This document shows, in pieces, positions 1 through 8,008 of a stretch of 64,000 bases of DNA. This DNA is from Thiohalophilus thiocyanatoxydans (GTDB lineage: Bacteria; Pseudomonadota; Gammaproteobacteria; UBA6429; Thiohalophilaceae). The translations under genes were made by a program, and so were the position numbers. Positions within the stretch are counted from its first letter, which is position 1; each line of letters begins with the position of its first letter. The stretch covers positions 1 through 64,000 of the forward strand of contig NZ_SOQX01000002.1 of the NCBI RefSeq assembly GCF_004366735.1. The letters run 5' to 3'. The notes under the pieces were generated by a model. That model searched no databases and was not told the DNA's origin. It saw nothing but the letters and a program-made list of their open reading frames with translations.

Positions 1-72
1 TGTTCATCCGGGCCTCCTGGCGGTTGGTTTGGGTTTGCACCGCCAATTGTCCGGGTAGGTGCCGGATGAACA
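1..72. repeat. Inverted repeat at window start
   Basis: TGTTCATCCGG at 1-11 is exactly complementary to CCGGATGAACA at 62-72, so a long-range stem can form around a 50-nt loop. No gene lies here. It could be an RNA structure or the end of an element cut by the window edge. Two CTAGNNN heptamers follow at 92-105. Function is unknown. Confidence 0.4.
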
Positions 73-160
73 ACCTACTGAGAGATCACACCTAGCCCCT
101 AGTTCCTGGCAGTCTGCCCGATACCGCTGCGCTATATCGGGCCTACCGGCTATATCTGGA

Positions 161-189
161 TTGCAAAGCCCTGATCGCTCGAGTAAAAT
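161..189 (+). promoter_or_regulatory. Probable sigma-70 promoter of the rpsF operon
   Basis: TTGCAA at 161-166 and TAAAAT at 184-189 are separated by 17 bp, close to the sigma-70 consensus. Transcription would start near 196 and leave a leader of about 100 nt before rpsF. The leader contains a strong hairpin, CCGGCC-CGCA-GGCCGG, around 210-226. rpsF leaders in many bacteria bind the S6:S18 complex for autoregulation; whether this one does is inference. Confidence 0.55.
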
Positions 190-296
190 GCGCCACCTTT
201 ACAACTCTCCGGCCCGCAGGCCGGCGGGTTCCTTGCTCCACCGCGGCCGCGAGGCTTCGACGGGGGGCTGTTAAACCGAAAGGATATATCGAGACT

Positions 297-653
297 ATGC
301 GTCATTATGAAATCGTGTTTCTGGTCCACCCTGACCAGAGTGAACAGGTCCCGGCCATGCTGGAGCGCTATCGCAATCTGGTGGAAGGCAACGGTGGCAA
401 GGTCCACCGCGTTGAAGACTGGGGCCGTCGTCAGCTGGCCTATTCCATTCAAAAGGTTCACAAGGCGCATTATGTGCTGCTGAACATCGAATGCGATCAG
501 GCAACCCGCGATGAGCTGGAGAGCGGCTTCCGCTTTAACGATGCCGTCATTCGCAATCTGATCATCCGCCGCGATTGCGCCATCACCGAAGCTTCCCCGA
601 TGGCGAAGAAAGACGAGCGCGAAGAAGAGAGCAGTGAGCCAAGCGCGGCCTGA
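297..653 (+). CDS. rpsF: 30S ribosomal protein S6
   Basis: This is the small-subunit protein S6, which binds 16S rRNA together with S18. The N-terminus [19 protein letters not shown] and the internal segment [20 protein letters not shown] are diagnostic of the family. At 118 residues it is slightly shorter than the E. coli protein, which carries a long acidic tail; here the tail is a short charged Glu/Lys stretch. AAAGGA upstream acts as the ribosome binding site. It is the first gene of the rpsF-rpsR-(DUF2232)-rplI cluster. Confidence 0.97.
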   Translation: MRHYEIVFLVHPDQSEQVPAMLERYRNLVEGNGGKVHRVEDWGRRQLAYSIQKVHKAHYVLLNIECDQATRDELESGFRFNDAVIRNLIIRRDCAITEASPMAKKDEREEESSEPSAA

Positions 654-702
654 GCCGGCACTGCCTCCCGTTCAATCAGCTGACCACTAAGGATTTATAA
701 TT

Positions 703-933
703 ATGGCCCGTTTTTTCCGTCGCAAGAAATTCTGTCGTTTTACCGCCGAAGGCTTCACCGAGATCGATTACAAGGATCTCGGCGTGCTGAAGGCCAATGT
801 CACCGAAAGCGGCAAGATCGTCCCCAGTCGCATTACCGGGACCAAGGCCCGTTTTCAGCGCCAGCTGTCCACGGCCATCAAGCGCGCCCGGTATCTGGCC
901 CTGCTGCCGTATAGCGACTCGCACAAGGATTGA
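703..933 (+). CDS. rpsR: 30S ribosomal protein S18
   Basis: S18 is the small-subunit partner of S6. The 76-residue product starts [17 protein letters not shown] and contains the family signature [19 protein letters not shown] followed by the conserved [11 protein letters not shown]. It lies 49 bp after rpsF in the same direction, and AAGGA precedes the start. The length matches the family. Confidence 0.97.
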   Translation: MARFFRRKKFCRFTAEGFTEIDYKDLGVLKANVTESGKIVPSRITGTKARFQRQLSTAIKRARYLALLPYSDSHKD

Positions 934-963
934 TCCGGCGCTGTTCGCTGGCGAACAGGCCCC

Positions 964-1896
964 GTGATAATGATGCAATCGCTGGCAAGTTATGCCATGC
1001 GCGGTCCGCTCCAGGCCATTGTGGCGCTGGTCGGGCTGGCCGCCTTGTCGTTGCTCTTTTTCCCGCTGAGCTGGCCGATCAGTTATCTCGGCGCCGGGGT
1101 CGTGGCCCTGGTGGCCCTGACCCAGGCCAGCCGCGAGAGCCTGTTGATCGTGTTTGGCGCCACCGCGGCGCTGGCCCTGCTGGCGATGACGATCGGCGGT
1201 CCGCATTACGGTGTCGGTTATGCGCTGTCGGTCTGGCTGCCGGCCTGGCTGGCGGCCCAGTGGCTGCGCCAGCATCAGTCGCTCTCCCAGACGCTGGGAC
1301 TGACCGGGCTGGCGGGATTGATCGGGATCGGGGTGATGTTCCTGTTACTGGGCGATCCCGCCCAGTGGTGGAGCACCTATTTCGATCAGCGGATCATCCC
1401 GGATCTCAAGGCGGCGGGCGTCGAGTTTCCGGACGAGGCGGCGTTTCGCGAGCTGTTGCAGCAGGTGGCCGGGGTGATGACCGGCGCGCTGCTGGCCACG
1501 CTGGTGCTCAGCGCCATCGTCGGGGTGTTGATCGGGCGTTACTGGCAGGCGACGCTGTTCCAGGTCGGCAGCCCGCAGGAGTTTCGCCAGTTGCGTCTGG
1601 GCACCCTGGCCGCCGGAATCGGCCTGCTGATCGTGGCCCTGGCCCAGTTTGTCGGCGGCCTGGCAGGGCAGTGGCTGGTCAACGCGGCCACGGTGGTGTT
1701 GAGCGTGTTTCTGTTTCAGGGGCTGGCTATCGGTCATCAGCTGGCCGGCCGCCTCCCGAACGGGCAGCCCTGGATGGTGGCGTTGTATATTGTTTTGCTG
1801 TTTACGCTGCCCTACGGGGCGATCGCCGTCGCCATGCTGGGCATGCTGGATAACTGGATTGATATTCGTCGTCGCTTCCCCGATGCGACGAGCTGA
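964..1896 (+). CDS. DUF2232-type multi-pass membrane protein
   Basis: A 310-residue, very hydrophobic protein with about eight predicted membrane segments, for example [20 protein letters not shown] near the N-terminus and [20 protein letters not shown] near the C-terminus. Proteins of the DUF2232/YybS type often sit between rpsR and rplI in gammaproteobacteria, and this position supports the call. The molecular role is not established. A second reading frame over the same DNA is a GC-rich shadow. Confidence 0.8.
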   Translation: MIMMQSLASYAMRGPLQAIVALVGLAALSLLFFPLSWPISYLGAGVVALVALTQASRESLLIVFGATAALALLAMTIGGPHYGVGYALSVWLPAWLAAQWLRQHQSLSQTLGLTGLAGLIGIGVMFLLLGDPAQWWSTYFDQRIIPDLKAAGVEFPDEAAFRELLQQVAGVMTGALLATLVLSAIVGVLIGRYWQATLFQVGSPQEFRQLRLGTLAAGIGLLIVALAQFVGGLAGQWLVNAATVVLSVFLFQGLAIGHQLAGRLPNGQPWMVALYIVLLFTLPYGAIAVAMLGMLDNWIDIRRRFPDATS

Positions 1897-1952
1897 ACAA
1901 ACGAGAACATTTAACCGACGTAACATTCGCGACAGGTATTGAGGTAATAAAA

Positions 1953-2402
1953 ATGGAAGTGATTCTGCTGGAAAACGTAGCCAACCTCGGCACTCTGGGT
2001 GACAAGGTCAACGTTCGCCCGGGCTATGGCCGCAACTATCTGGTACCGCAGAAAAAAGCGGTTCCGGCCACCAAAGAGAACATCGAGGTGTTCGAGGCAC
2101 GCCGCGCCGAGCTCGAAAAAGCCGCTGCCGAAGCCCTGGCCGCCGCCCAGGCCCGCGCCGGGCAGATCGCCGCGCTGGAGCAGGTGACCATCCGCGCCCA
2201 GGCCGGTGAAGAGGGTAAGCTGTTCGGCTCCGTGGCCGTGGCCGACATCGCCGACGCGGTAACCGCGGCCGGTATCGAGCTGGAAAAACGCGAAGTGAAC
2301 CTGCCCGAAGGGCCGATTCGCCTGACCGGCGAATACCAGGTCGAGCTGCAGCTGCACGCCGAAGTGATGCAGCCGATCAAGCTGGTGGTCGAAGCCGAGT
2401 AA
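1953..2402 (+). CDS. rplI: 50S ribosomal protein L9
   Basis: L9 is a large-subunit protein with two globular domains joined by a long helix. The 149-residue product begins [19 protein letters not shown] and contains the highly conserved [16 protein letters not shown]. The alanine/glutamate-rich connecting helix spans about residues 45-75. GAGG precedes the start, and the gene closes the ribosomal part of the cluster. Confidence 0.97.
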   Translation: MEVILLENVANLGTLGDKVNVRPGYGRNYLVPQKKAVPATKENIEVFEARRAELEKAAAEALAAAQARAGQIAALEQVTIRAQAGEEGKLFGSVAVADIADAVTAAGIELEKREVNLPEGPIRLTGEYQVELQLHAEVMQPIKLVVEAE

Positions 2403-2549
2403 GCGATTCCCCGGGCTGTCCCGCCCGTCGCGCCATCTGTGTGACGCGCGGCACAACGCTGCCGTGCGTCATCGCCTGTCAAGCCCGTCAAGGTAAATAA
2501 ACTCCTTTGCAACCGCTCCGTTCGGCGGCGGGGGTGTGCTATGCTCAGG

Positions 2550-2568
2550 GCCTCCGCGACGCGGAGGC
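2550..2568. repeat. GC-rich hairpin between rplI and dnaB
   Basis: GCCTCCGC at 2550-2557 pairs with GCGGAGGC at 2561-2568 around a 3-nt loop. No T-tract follows, so it is not a standard intrinsic terminator. It lies in the 260-bp gap before dnaB, just after a possible extended -10 element (TGCTATGCT, 2537-2545) that may serve dnaB. Confidence 0.4.
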
Positions 2569-2663
2569 AGGGTCAATCATCCGGCTTAATTTTTCTTCGG
2601 CAAGCCCGGGCAAGTCACGTGCCGGGGGATCCGAAGGCGATGGAACTATAACGATTAATCATC

Positions 2664-4064
2664 ATGCCTGACGCTATCTATTCGGTCGCCGATTCGGATC
2701 AGGCGACAGACGCACTCAAGGTCCCGCCGCATTCCATCGAGGCGGAGCAGGCCGTGCTCGGCGGGCTGATGATCGACAACAGCAGCTGGGATCAGGTGGT
2801 CGAGCAGGTCAGCGAGAGCGACTTCTACCGCCGCGATCACCGGCTGATCTTCAGCGCCATCGCGGCCCTGGCCGAAGAGGCCAACCCCTGCGACGTGGTG
2901 ACCCTCTCCGAATGGCTGCAACAGCGCAACCAGCTGGATGCCGCCGGCGGCATGAGCTACCTGGGCGGACTGGCCAAGAACACTCCCACCGCCGCCAACA
3001 TCAAGGCCTACGCCGCCATCGTGCGCGAGCGTTCGGTGCTGCGCCAGCTGACCCGGGTAGCCACCGAGATCGGCAATCTGGCCTACAACCCCGAAGGGCG
3101 CAGCAGCGCCGAGGTCCTGGATCAGGCCGAGAAGGCGGTGTTCGACATCGCCGAGCAGGGCGCCCACAACCGCTCCGGCTATGTCGGCATCAAGGAGTTG
3201 CTGGTCAAGGCGGTGGATCGCATCGACACCCTCTATCAAAGCAGCTCGGCCTATACCGGGGTGCCGACCGGCTACACCGATTTCGACGACATGACCTCGG
3301 GGCTGCAGAATTCCGATCTGATCATCATCGCCGGGCGCCCCTCGATGGGCAAGACCTCCTTCGCCATGAACCTGGTGGAGAACGCCGCCATCAAACACCA
3401 GACCCCGGTGGCCGTGTTCAGTATGGAGATGCCCGGCGAGCAACTGGTGATGCGCATGATGTCCTCGCTGGGCCGCATCGATCAGCACAAGATCCGCACC
3501 GGCAAGCTGGACGACGCCGACTGGCCGCGGCTGACCTCGGCGGTGGGCATTCTCAACGAAGCACCCATCTATATCGACGACACCCCCGGCCTCTCGCCGA
3601 TGGAAGTGCGCTCCCGCGCCCGGCGCATCAAGCGCGAGCACGGCCTGGGGTTGATCGTGATCGACTACCTGCAGCTGATGCAGGTGAGCGGCAACACCGA
3701 AAACCGCGCCACCGAGATCTCCGAGATCTCCCGCGGCCTCAAGGGGCTGGCCAAGGAGCTCAACGTACCGGTGATCACCCTCTCGCAGCTCAACCGCTCG
3801 CTGGAGCAGCGGCCCAACAAGCGCCCGGTCATGTCGGATCTGCGCGAATCGGGCGCCATCGAGCAGGACGCCGACGTGATCGTCTTCATCTATCGTGACG
3901 AGGTCTATGACGAGGAGAGTTCCGACAAGGGTACCGCCGAGATTATCATCTCCAAACAGCGTAACGGCCCCATCGGCACCACCCGCCTGACCTTCCTGGG
4001 CCAGTACACCAAGTTCGAAAACTACATTTCCGGGGACAACTACCTCGAAGGACCCGGTGGATGA
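2664..4064 (+). CDS. dnaB: Replicative DNA helicase DnaB
   Basis: DnaB is the hexameric 5'-3' helicase that unwinds DNA at the replication fork. The N-terminal domain begins with the typical KVPPHSIEAEQAVLGGLMID. The RecA-like domain carries Walker A GRPSMGKTS near residue 225, Walker B LIVIDYLQLM and the segment LSQLNRSLEQRPNKRPVMSD. At 466 residues it has the usual length and no intein. The stop overlaps the start of alr by 4 bp (ATGA), so the two are likely translationally coupled. Confidence 0.97.
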   Translation: MPDAIYSVADSDQATDALKVPPHSIEAEQAVLGGLMIDNSSWDQVVEQVSESDFYRRDHRLIFSAIAALAEEANPCDVVTLSEWLQQRNQLDAAGGMSYLGGLAKNTPTAANIKAYAAIVRERSVLRQLTRVATEIGNLAYNPEGRSSAEVLDQAEKAVFDIAEQGAHNRSGYVGIKELLVKAVDRIDTLYQSSSAYTGVPTGYTDFDDMTSGLQNSDLIIIAGRPSMGKTSFAMNLVENAAIKHQTPVAVFSMEMPGEQLVMRMMSSLGRIDQHKIRTGKLDDADWPRLTSAVGILNEAPIYIDDTPGLSPMEVRSRARRIKREHGLGLIVIDYLQLMQVSGNTENRATEISEISRGLKGLAKELNVPVITLSQLNRSLEQRPNKRPVMSDLRESGAIEQDADVIVFIYRDEVYDEESSDKGTAEIIISKQRNGPIGTTRLTFLGQYTKFENYISGDNYLEGPGG

Positions 4065-5137
4065 CCCGAGCGACCCGGGCCACCCTCAACCTGCGCGCCC
4101 TGCAACACAACCTGACCGTCGCCCGCCGGCACGCGTCCGACAGCCGCCTGATGGCGATCATCAAGGCCAACGGTTACGGCCACGGCATGATCGAGGTGGC
4201 CCAGGCGCTGGATGATGCCGATGCCTTCGGCGTCGCCACCCTCGACGAGGCGATCGCCCTGCGCGAGGCCGGGATCCCGCAATCGATCGTGCTGCTCGAA
4301 GGGTTCGTCCGGGAGGACGACTTGCGGCTGATCGACGGCTTTCAGCTGCAGCCGGTGATCCATCACCCCGATCAGATCGCCATTCTGGAACAGGCCTCAG
4401 GTCCGGCGCTGGATGTCTGGCTCAAGGTCGACACCGGTATGCATCGTCTGGGTGTCGCGCCGGCCGAGGTGGCCGCGACCCTGAGCCGGCTGCTCGGCTG
4501 CCCGCGTGTGGCGCGGGTACGGCTGATGACCCACCTGGCCAACGCCGACGACCACGAGGACGACTTTACCCTGGAGCAGATCCGCCGCTTCGAGACTCTG
4601 GATGATCTGTCTGTTACGGCGCGCAGCATTGCCAACTCCGCCGGGATCCTCGGCTGGCCACAGGCCGCCAGCGACTGGGCGCGGCCGGGGATCATGCTCT
4701 ATGGTGTCTCCCCCTTTAATAACAGTGTCGGCGAGCAGCACGATCTGCGTCCGGTGATGACCCTGCGCTCGCAACTGATCGCGGTGAACCGGCATCAGGC
4801 CGGCGAGCCGATCGGCTACGGCGGCAGCTGGCGCTGTCCCGAGGATATGCCCATCGGCGTGGCGGCCATCGGTTACGGCGACGGCTATCCGCGTCACGTG
4901 CCCAGCGGTACGCCGGTGTTGATCAATGGCAAGCGGGTGCCCATCGTCGGGCGCGTGTCGATGGACATGCTCTGCGTGGATCTGCGCAACTGCCCGAAGG
5001 CGGCCATCGGCGATGAGGTGATCCTCTGGGGCGAGGGGTTGCCGGTGGAAGAGATCGCCGAAGCGGCGGGGACGATTGGGTATGAGTTGTTGTGCAAGGT
5101 GACCGCGCGGGTGGGGTTTGACTACATTCACGAGTGA
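4061..5137 (+). CDS. alr: Alanine racemase
   Basis: A PLP-dependent enzyme that converts L-alanine to D-alanine for peptidoglycan. The PLP-binding lysine lies in MAIIKANGYGHG, near residue 34. The catalytic-tyrosine region IGYGGSW and the downstream GRVSMDMLCVDL are present. The length of 358 residues is normal. The start overlaps the dnaB stop; a dnaB-alr pairing is common in gammaproteobacteria. Confidence 0.96.
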   Translation: MTRATRATLNLRALQHNLTVARRHASDSRLMAIIKANGYGHGMIEVAQALDDADAFGVATLDEAIALREAGIPQSIVLLEGFVREDDLRLIDGFQLQPVIHHPDQIAILEQASGPALDVWLKVDTGMHRLGVAPAEVAATLSRLLGCPRVARVRLMTHLANADDHEDDFTLEQIRRFETLDDLSVTARSIANSAGILGWPQAASDWARPGIMLYGVSPFNNSVGEQHDLRPVMTLRSQLIAVNRHQAGEPIGYGGSWRCPEDMPIGVAAIGYGDGYPRHVPSGTPVLINGKRVPIVGRVSMDMLCVDLRNCPKAAIGDEVILWGEGLPVEEIAEAAGTIGYELLCKVTARVGFDYIHE

Positions 5138-5770
5138 AGCCTGATCTTATTCCCTCTCCCCTTTGGGGAGAGGGTTAGGGAGAGGGGAGAAGGATCGCCC
5201 TCCGGGCGAGCTGAACTTGAAAGCGGACCCACGCACCTGCGCACCTCGTCATTCCGGCGCAGGCCGGAATCCAGTCTATAGAAAATGACCGCCCTCCGGG
5301 CGCCCTGAATCTCGAAAGCGCTGACCCGCCAGCGCGCCTCGGGTTCATTTCTTTGTCACGCGACGAAAGAAACAGAACCAAAGAAAACGCGCCCGAAAAC
5401 GCCGCCGGTCCAGCCATTTCCAATGGCTGAACCGGTTCCCTGCGCTTCTCATTCCAGTCGGAGCTCGCCAGACGGCACGTCCCTGTGCCGACTGGCGAGT
5501 GCGCGCGTCCATGCGCGCACCCTTCGGGCTAATCCTCCTTCCACTGCGATGCTCGGCGTCGTCTGACGGGATCAAGGGGTTAGTAGTGGAGTCAGGGGGA
5601 AACCCGTAGAAGCGAGAACGGGCCAAGGGTTGGCGTGAGTGGAAATCGGTAGTAGTGTTGCTAAAATTAGGGCTATCTGTAATATCAGGACCCGGGTCCT
5701 GATATTACAGACGTCTGTCTTTTACCGAATAACACACACACGTCTGTATATATCACTGTTATGTTTTCAA
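5138..5770. other. Gene-less repeat-rich stretch after alr
   Basis: No convincing gene. A hairpin with arms CCCTCTCCCC (5152-5161) and GGGGAGAGGG (5165-5174) follows alr and may act as a processing or termination element. ATTCCGGCGCAGGCCGGAAT (5252-5271) is a palindromic dispersed repeat. A purine-rich stretch near 5350-5400 (GACGAAAGAAACAGAACC) resembles a common proteobacterial intergenic repeat. Minus-strand ORFs over it look translated by chance. Confidence 0.5.
5677..5710. promoter_or_regulatory. 34-bp perfect palindrome
   Basis: CTGTAATATCAGGACCC at 5677-5693 is followed at once by its exact reverse complement at 5694-5710, a loopless palindrome with 17-bp arms. ACGTCTGT is then present twice, at 5711-5718 and 5740-5747. 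The site lies 60 bp upstream of the small membrane protein gene. It could be an operator for a dimeric regulator or a cruciform; no T-tract supports termination. Confidence 0.55.
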
Positions 5771-6040
5771 ATGAAAATTAACAAAGAAACTATTATTGGT
5801 GTTGTAGTATTTTTGGTTGCTTTTGGCGCCATTGCGGCCGCAACCGGGTTGTATGGCGTTATTTACATTGGCCTTGCTTTTGTGCTCGCTGTAATTTCTA
5901 TTAATCTCTTTTCACGGAAATCAGTGTTAGCAAAAACTGGCGCAGTAGTTCTAAATACTGATTTAATTTATAAAGTATTGATGCCGAGAAAGTATAAGAG
6001 CGCAATTAAAGAGTTGAAAGAAAAAGATGAAGAAACATAA
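5771..6040 (+). CDS. Small membrane protein in an integron-like cassette
   Basis: An 89-residue protein of unknown function. Two adjacent hydrophobic segments, about residues 8-26 and 29-47, are followed by a basic/acidic tail ending KELKEKDEET. The ATG at 5771 is chosen because upstream in-frame codons run through the palindrome region and lack membrane-protein character. Base composition is AT-richer than the chromosome. The stop codon lies at the left edge of an attC site, the arrangement expected of a gene cassette. Confidence 0.6.
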   Translation: MKINKETIIGVVVFLVAFGAIAAATGLYGVIYIGLAFVLAVISINLFSRKSVLAKTGAVVLNTDLIYKVLMPRKYKSAIKELKEKDEET

Positions 6041-6127
6041 CAAATTATTCAAGTTCGCAGGGTTTTCAGGCCTGCCGGACCCTCAAAAGCTGCGCTTTTT
6101 CGGGCCCGCTTAATTCAGTCGTTAAGT
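6035..6127. repeat. Integron attC recombination site
   Basis: The left end reads ATAACAAATTATTCAAG (6037-6053) and the right end CGCTTAATTCAGTCGTTAAG. The reverse complement of the right end, TTAACGACTGAATTAAG, pairs with the left end in the classical attC pattern. The right core GTTAAGT (6121-6127) fits GTTRRRY; the left core ACATAAC has one deviation from RYYYAAC. The ends are those of the 59-base-element class found with aadA-type cassettes. The next gene starts 11 bp after the core, as in cassette arrays. No integron integrase is in the window. Confidence 0.75.
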
Positions 6128-6137
6128 ATACGAAACT

Positions 6138-6767
6138 ATGAACCTTGAGAGCACGTTGAAAGGGTCACTTTGGTTGGCGGCAATTGCCACACTCATTGTC
6201 GTGGGGATCTATTTCTATAACTTTCATGGTCCTTTATCTGGGGTACCTCAGGATTGGGCGAGCTTTGGAGGGTATATAGGTGGTGTTTTAGGCCCCTTTT
6301 ATGCGTTCCTAGCATTCATTGGACTTCTGGAAACACTACGGCAGTCCCGGCTGCAACGGGAGTTGGAGGGCTTACTACACACCATCCATCAATTCGAAAA
6401 GGATCTTAATTATTATGCAAGTTTGACTGTAACGTGTGATAGCCCTTGGATTTGGGGTAATGATTTGGATGCTGCATCTGACATAAAGGAGTTGCCTCTC
6501 CGGACGCTGCTGGAGAGCGATAGCATAGACTGGGAACAACACTTAAAAGAATTGCGGGATGGTTTGGTGTTTCGCATGCAAGCTGATGGAACGCTATTTC
6601 AAGATCGCGATATCTGGTTAAAGGCGAAATTGGCAGCAGAAGGCCTCTTTAATCATTTAGAACTATATCGGGAAAAGGGTGGAGAGCAAGCGGTGTGTGA
6701 GTATTACTACAAAGCATACGAAATACCCAAAAATCGGCTCGCGGATTCTGATTGGCCGATAGCTTAA
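6138..6767 (+). CDS. Two-TM orphan protein with putAbiC-like organisation
   Basis: A 209-residue protein. TM1 is LWLAAIATLIVVGIYFYNF (about 11-29); TM2 is VLGPFYAFLAFIGLLETL (about 50-67), preceded by a Trp/Gly-rich ASFGGYIGG. A soluble domain of about 140 residues follows. N-terminal two-helix architecture with a G-x-L-P-F-AFLAFIGLL-like second helix recurs in proteins annotated as putative phage abortive infection (putAbiC) proteins. That is a resemblance from memory, not a demonstrated homology. It starts just after the attC core, so it is likely a cassette gene. Confidence 0.5.
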   Translation: MNLESTLKGSLWLAAIATLIVVGIYFYNFHGPLSGVPQDWASFGGYIGGVLGPFYAFLAFIGLLETLRQSRLQRELEGLLHTIHQFEKDLNYYASLTVTCDSPWIWGNDLDAASDIKELPLRTLLESDSIDWEQHLKELRDGLVFRMQADGTLFQDRDIWLKAKLAAEGLFNHLELYREKGGEQAVCEYYYKAYEIPKNRLADSDWPIA

Positions 6768-6778
6768 CAGCGGATAGT

Positions 6779-6820
6779 GGGGTCAGGTCTTGCGTTTTGC
6801 TTCTGACCCCCAGAATCTCG
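6779..6820. repeat. REP-like GGGGTCAG hairpin, copy 1
   Basis: GGGGTCAG (6779-6786) is complementary to CTGACCCC (6803-6810). AGGTCTTGCGTTTTGCTTC (6785-6803) recurs exactly at 7402-7420, and both copies are followed by CCAGAATCTCGT. Related GGGGTCAGTTCC and GGGGTCAGGTCC starts occur near 7017 and 6836. Together they fill 6768-7113, which holds no convincing gene. Such repeats are often mobilised by REP-associated (RAYT) transposases; none is present here. Confidence 0.6.
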
Positions 6821-7113
6821 TAACTGGGGCGAACGGGGTCAGGTCCAACATTCGAACATTCACGTTTTAAACTCATTAATAATCGGTGTCAGAGAGCAAT
6901 TATTTCTTAATATTAGCGAATTCTGTATTTGACTGATTACCCGGCCCATCGAATTGCACGCTGGCGCGAGTCTAGGTAGTGTGTGAGACAGTAGGGCTTT
7001 GGGCACATGGATAGCGGGGTCAGTTCCAAGATTCAAATATTGTTGTAATGTTGGAATTGGCCCCCGAAGACTAGTAGCTGACCTCCGAAGACTAAACAAA
7101 GGAGCCTTTAAGA

Positions 7114-7344
7114 ATTAAGATTTTTCCCAAGAAGCTTTTACCCCTTGTGGTATTACTCGTTGTCGGAAATTTATTTCTGATTTCGGCGACTTATCTTCGC
7201 CTGGGTGCCGAGGATCCCGTATTCCCATGGGTCGTTGCAAACTTTATGGGTGTGTCAGCATTTGTGATTATTATGGTGTTACTAGTATACCGGCGTCGCC
7301 GTATTAGACGGAACAGGCTCGATGTACAGAATAGGGCTCGATGA
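7114..7344 (+). CDS. Small membrane protein, possible ATT start
   Basis: An orphan protein of 76 residues (65 if the GTG at 7147 is used). A strong Shine-Dalgarno AAAGGAG (7098-7104) lies 9 nt before an in-frame ATT at 7114. Reading from there gives a basic N-terminus (xKIFPKKLL) before the first hydrophobic helix, and no ATG/GTG/TTG lies upstream before a stop at 7093. A second hydrophobic segment (VVANFMGVSAFVIIMVLLVY) and an Arg-rich tail follow. Either a rare ATT start or a mutated ATG explains this. Function is unknown. Confidence 0.45.
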   Translation: MKIFPKKLLPLVVLLVVGNLFLISATYLRLGAEDPVFPWVVANFMGVSAFVIIMVLLVYRRRRIRRNRLDVQNRAR

Positions 7345-7512
7345 CATAATAACCGGTGAAAAAGGTGTCGGAGGGATTAAATTTTGACCGATAGCGAGGT
7401 TAGGTCTTGCGTTTTGCTTCTTGAAAGGCAAAAGGCAAGACCTGGTGCCAGAATCTCGTTAAAGAGGCGACGTGAACCTATCCTGATTTTTCGGCTGTTT
7501 TAACGTTAGAGG
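7340..7512. repeat. Possible degenerate attC site with inserted REP-like hairpin
   Basis: The right end TTTTAACGTTAGAG resembles an attC R' core (CGTTAGA), and AATAACC at about 7349 could be the left core. Between them lies the second copy of the AGGTCTTGCGTTTTGCTTC repeat, forming a hairpin with arms AGGTCTTGC (7402-7410) and GCAAGACCT (7435-7443). The cores match less well than in the site at 6035-6127. I regard it as a decayed attC invaded by a REP-like element. Confidence 0.3.
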
Positions 7513-7521
7513 TTATATGTA

Positions 7522-7917
7522 TTGGGTGTAAAAAATACAGAAGATGTTTTTATACCTGATCTGGAAGTGATGAAGCTCCAGGAGGAAAAATTTAAGGAAG
7601 AAGGTAAAATTTCCTTTTTGCTCTCTCGTGGTGGGATAAAAAGATTCCGGAAGCTGTTAAAAATTCATCAGACTGATTTTGGGCGGAGCGGTAAAAAAAG
7701 AGTGGTTGGAAGAGCTATGTTCATAATAAATGGTTTACGCTTTATGTATCATAGCTTTATTTCTATTTTCTTCGATTCACAACTTGAAAATGTCCACAGT
7801 TTTTACATTATTCACCAGCCTGTAATCAAATCGGTTATGGAAGACGAGTATTATGAAAACCCCAAGTGTACTGTCGTAACTTTCATACGAAAAAACAATC
7901 CACCAGTGTCGTGGTGA
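7522..7917 (+). CDS. Orphan protein of unknown function
   Basis: A 131-residue AT-rich ORF starting at TTG, with AGAGG about 9 nt upstream. An ATG at 7517 is out of frame and stops at once. The N-terminal third is Lys/Glu-rich (LQEEKFKEEGKISF); the middle is hydrophobic (FINGLRFMYHSFISIFFD-like). I do not recognise a family. Its position just after the GTTAGAG core fits a gene cassette. A shortened or frameshifted start is possible. Confidence 0.4.
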   Translation: MGVKNTEDVFIPDLEVMKLQEEKFKEEGKISFLLSRGGIKRFRKLLKIHQTDFGRSGKKRVVGRAMFIINGLRFMYHSFISIFFDSQLENVHSFYIIHQPVIKSVMEDEYYENPKCTVVTFIRKNNPPVSW

Positions 7918-8008
7918 GTCAGTTAAACGCATAGAAGAAGTCGGTAACAAACGAGAATTATTCGTATTACTCTGTGTCACCGACCCGTTTTAAAAAGAGG
8001 AGGGAGCG

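Noticed and set aside
930-1853. A 307-codon plus-strand frame over the DUF2232 gene
   Set aside because: Arg/Gly/Pro-rich low-complexity shadow of the membrane protein frame at 964-1896.
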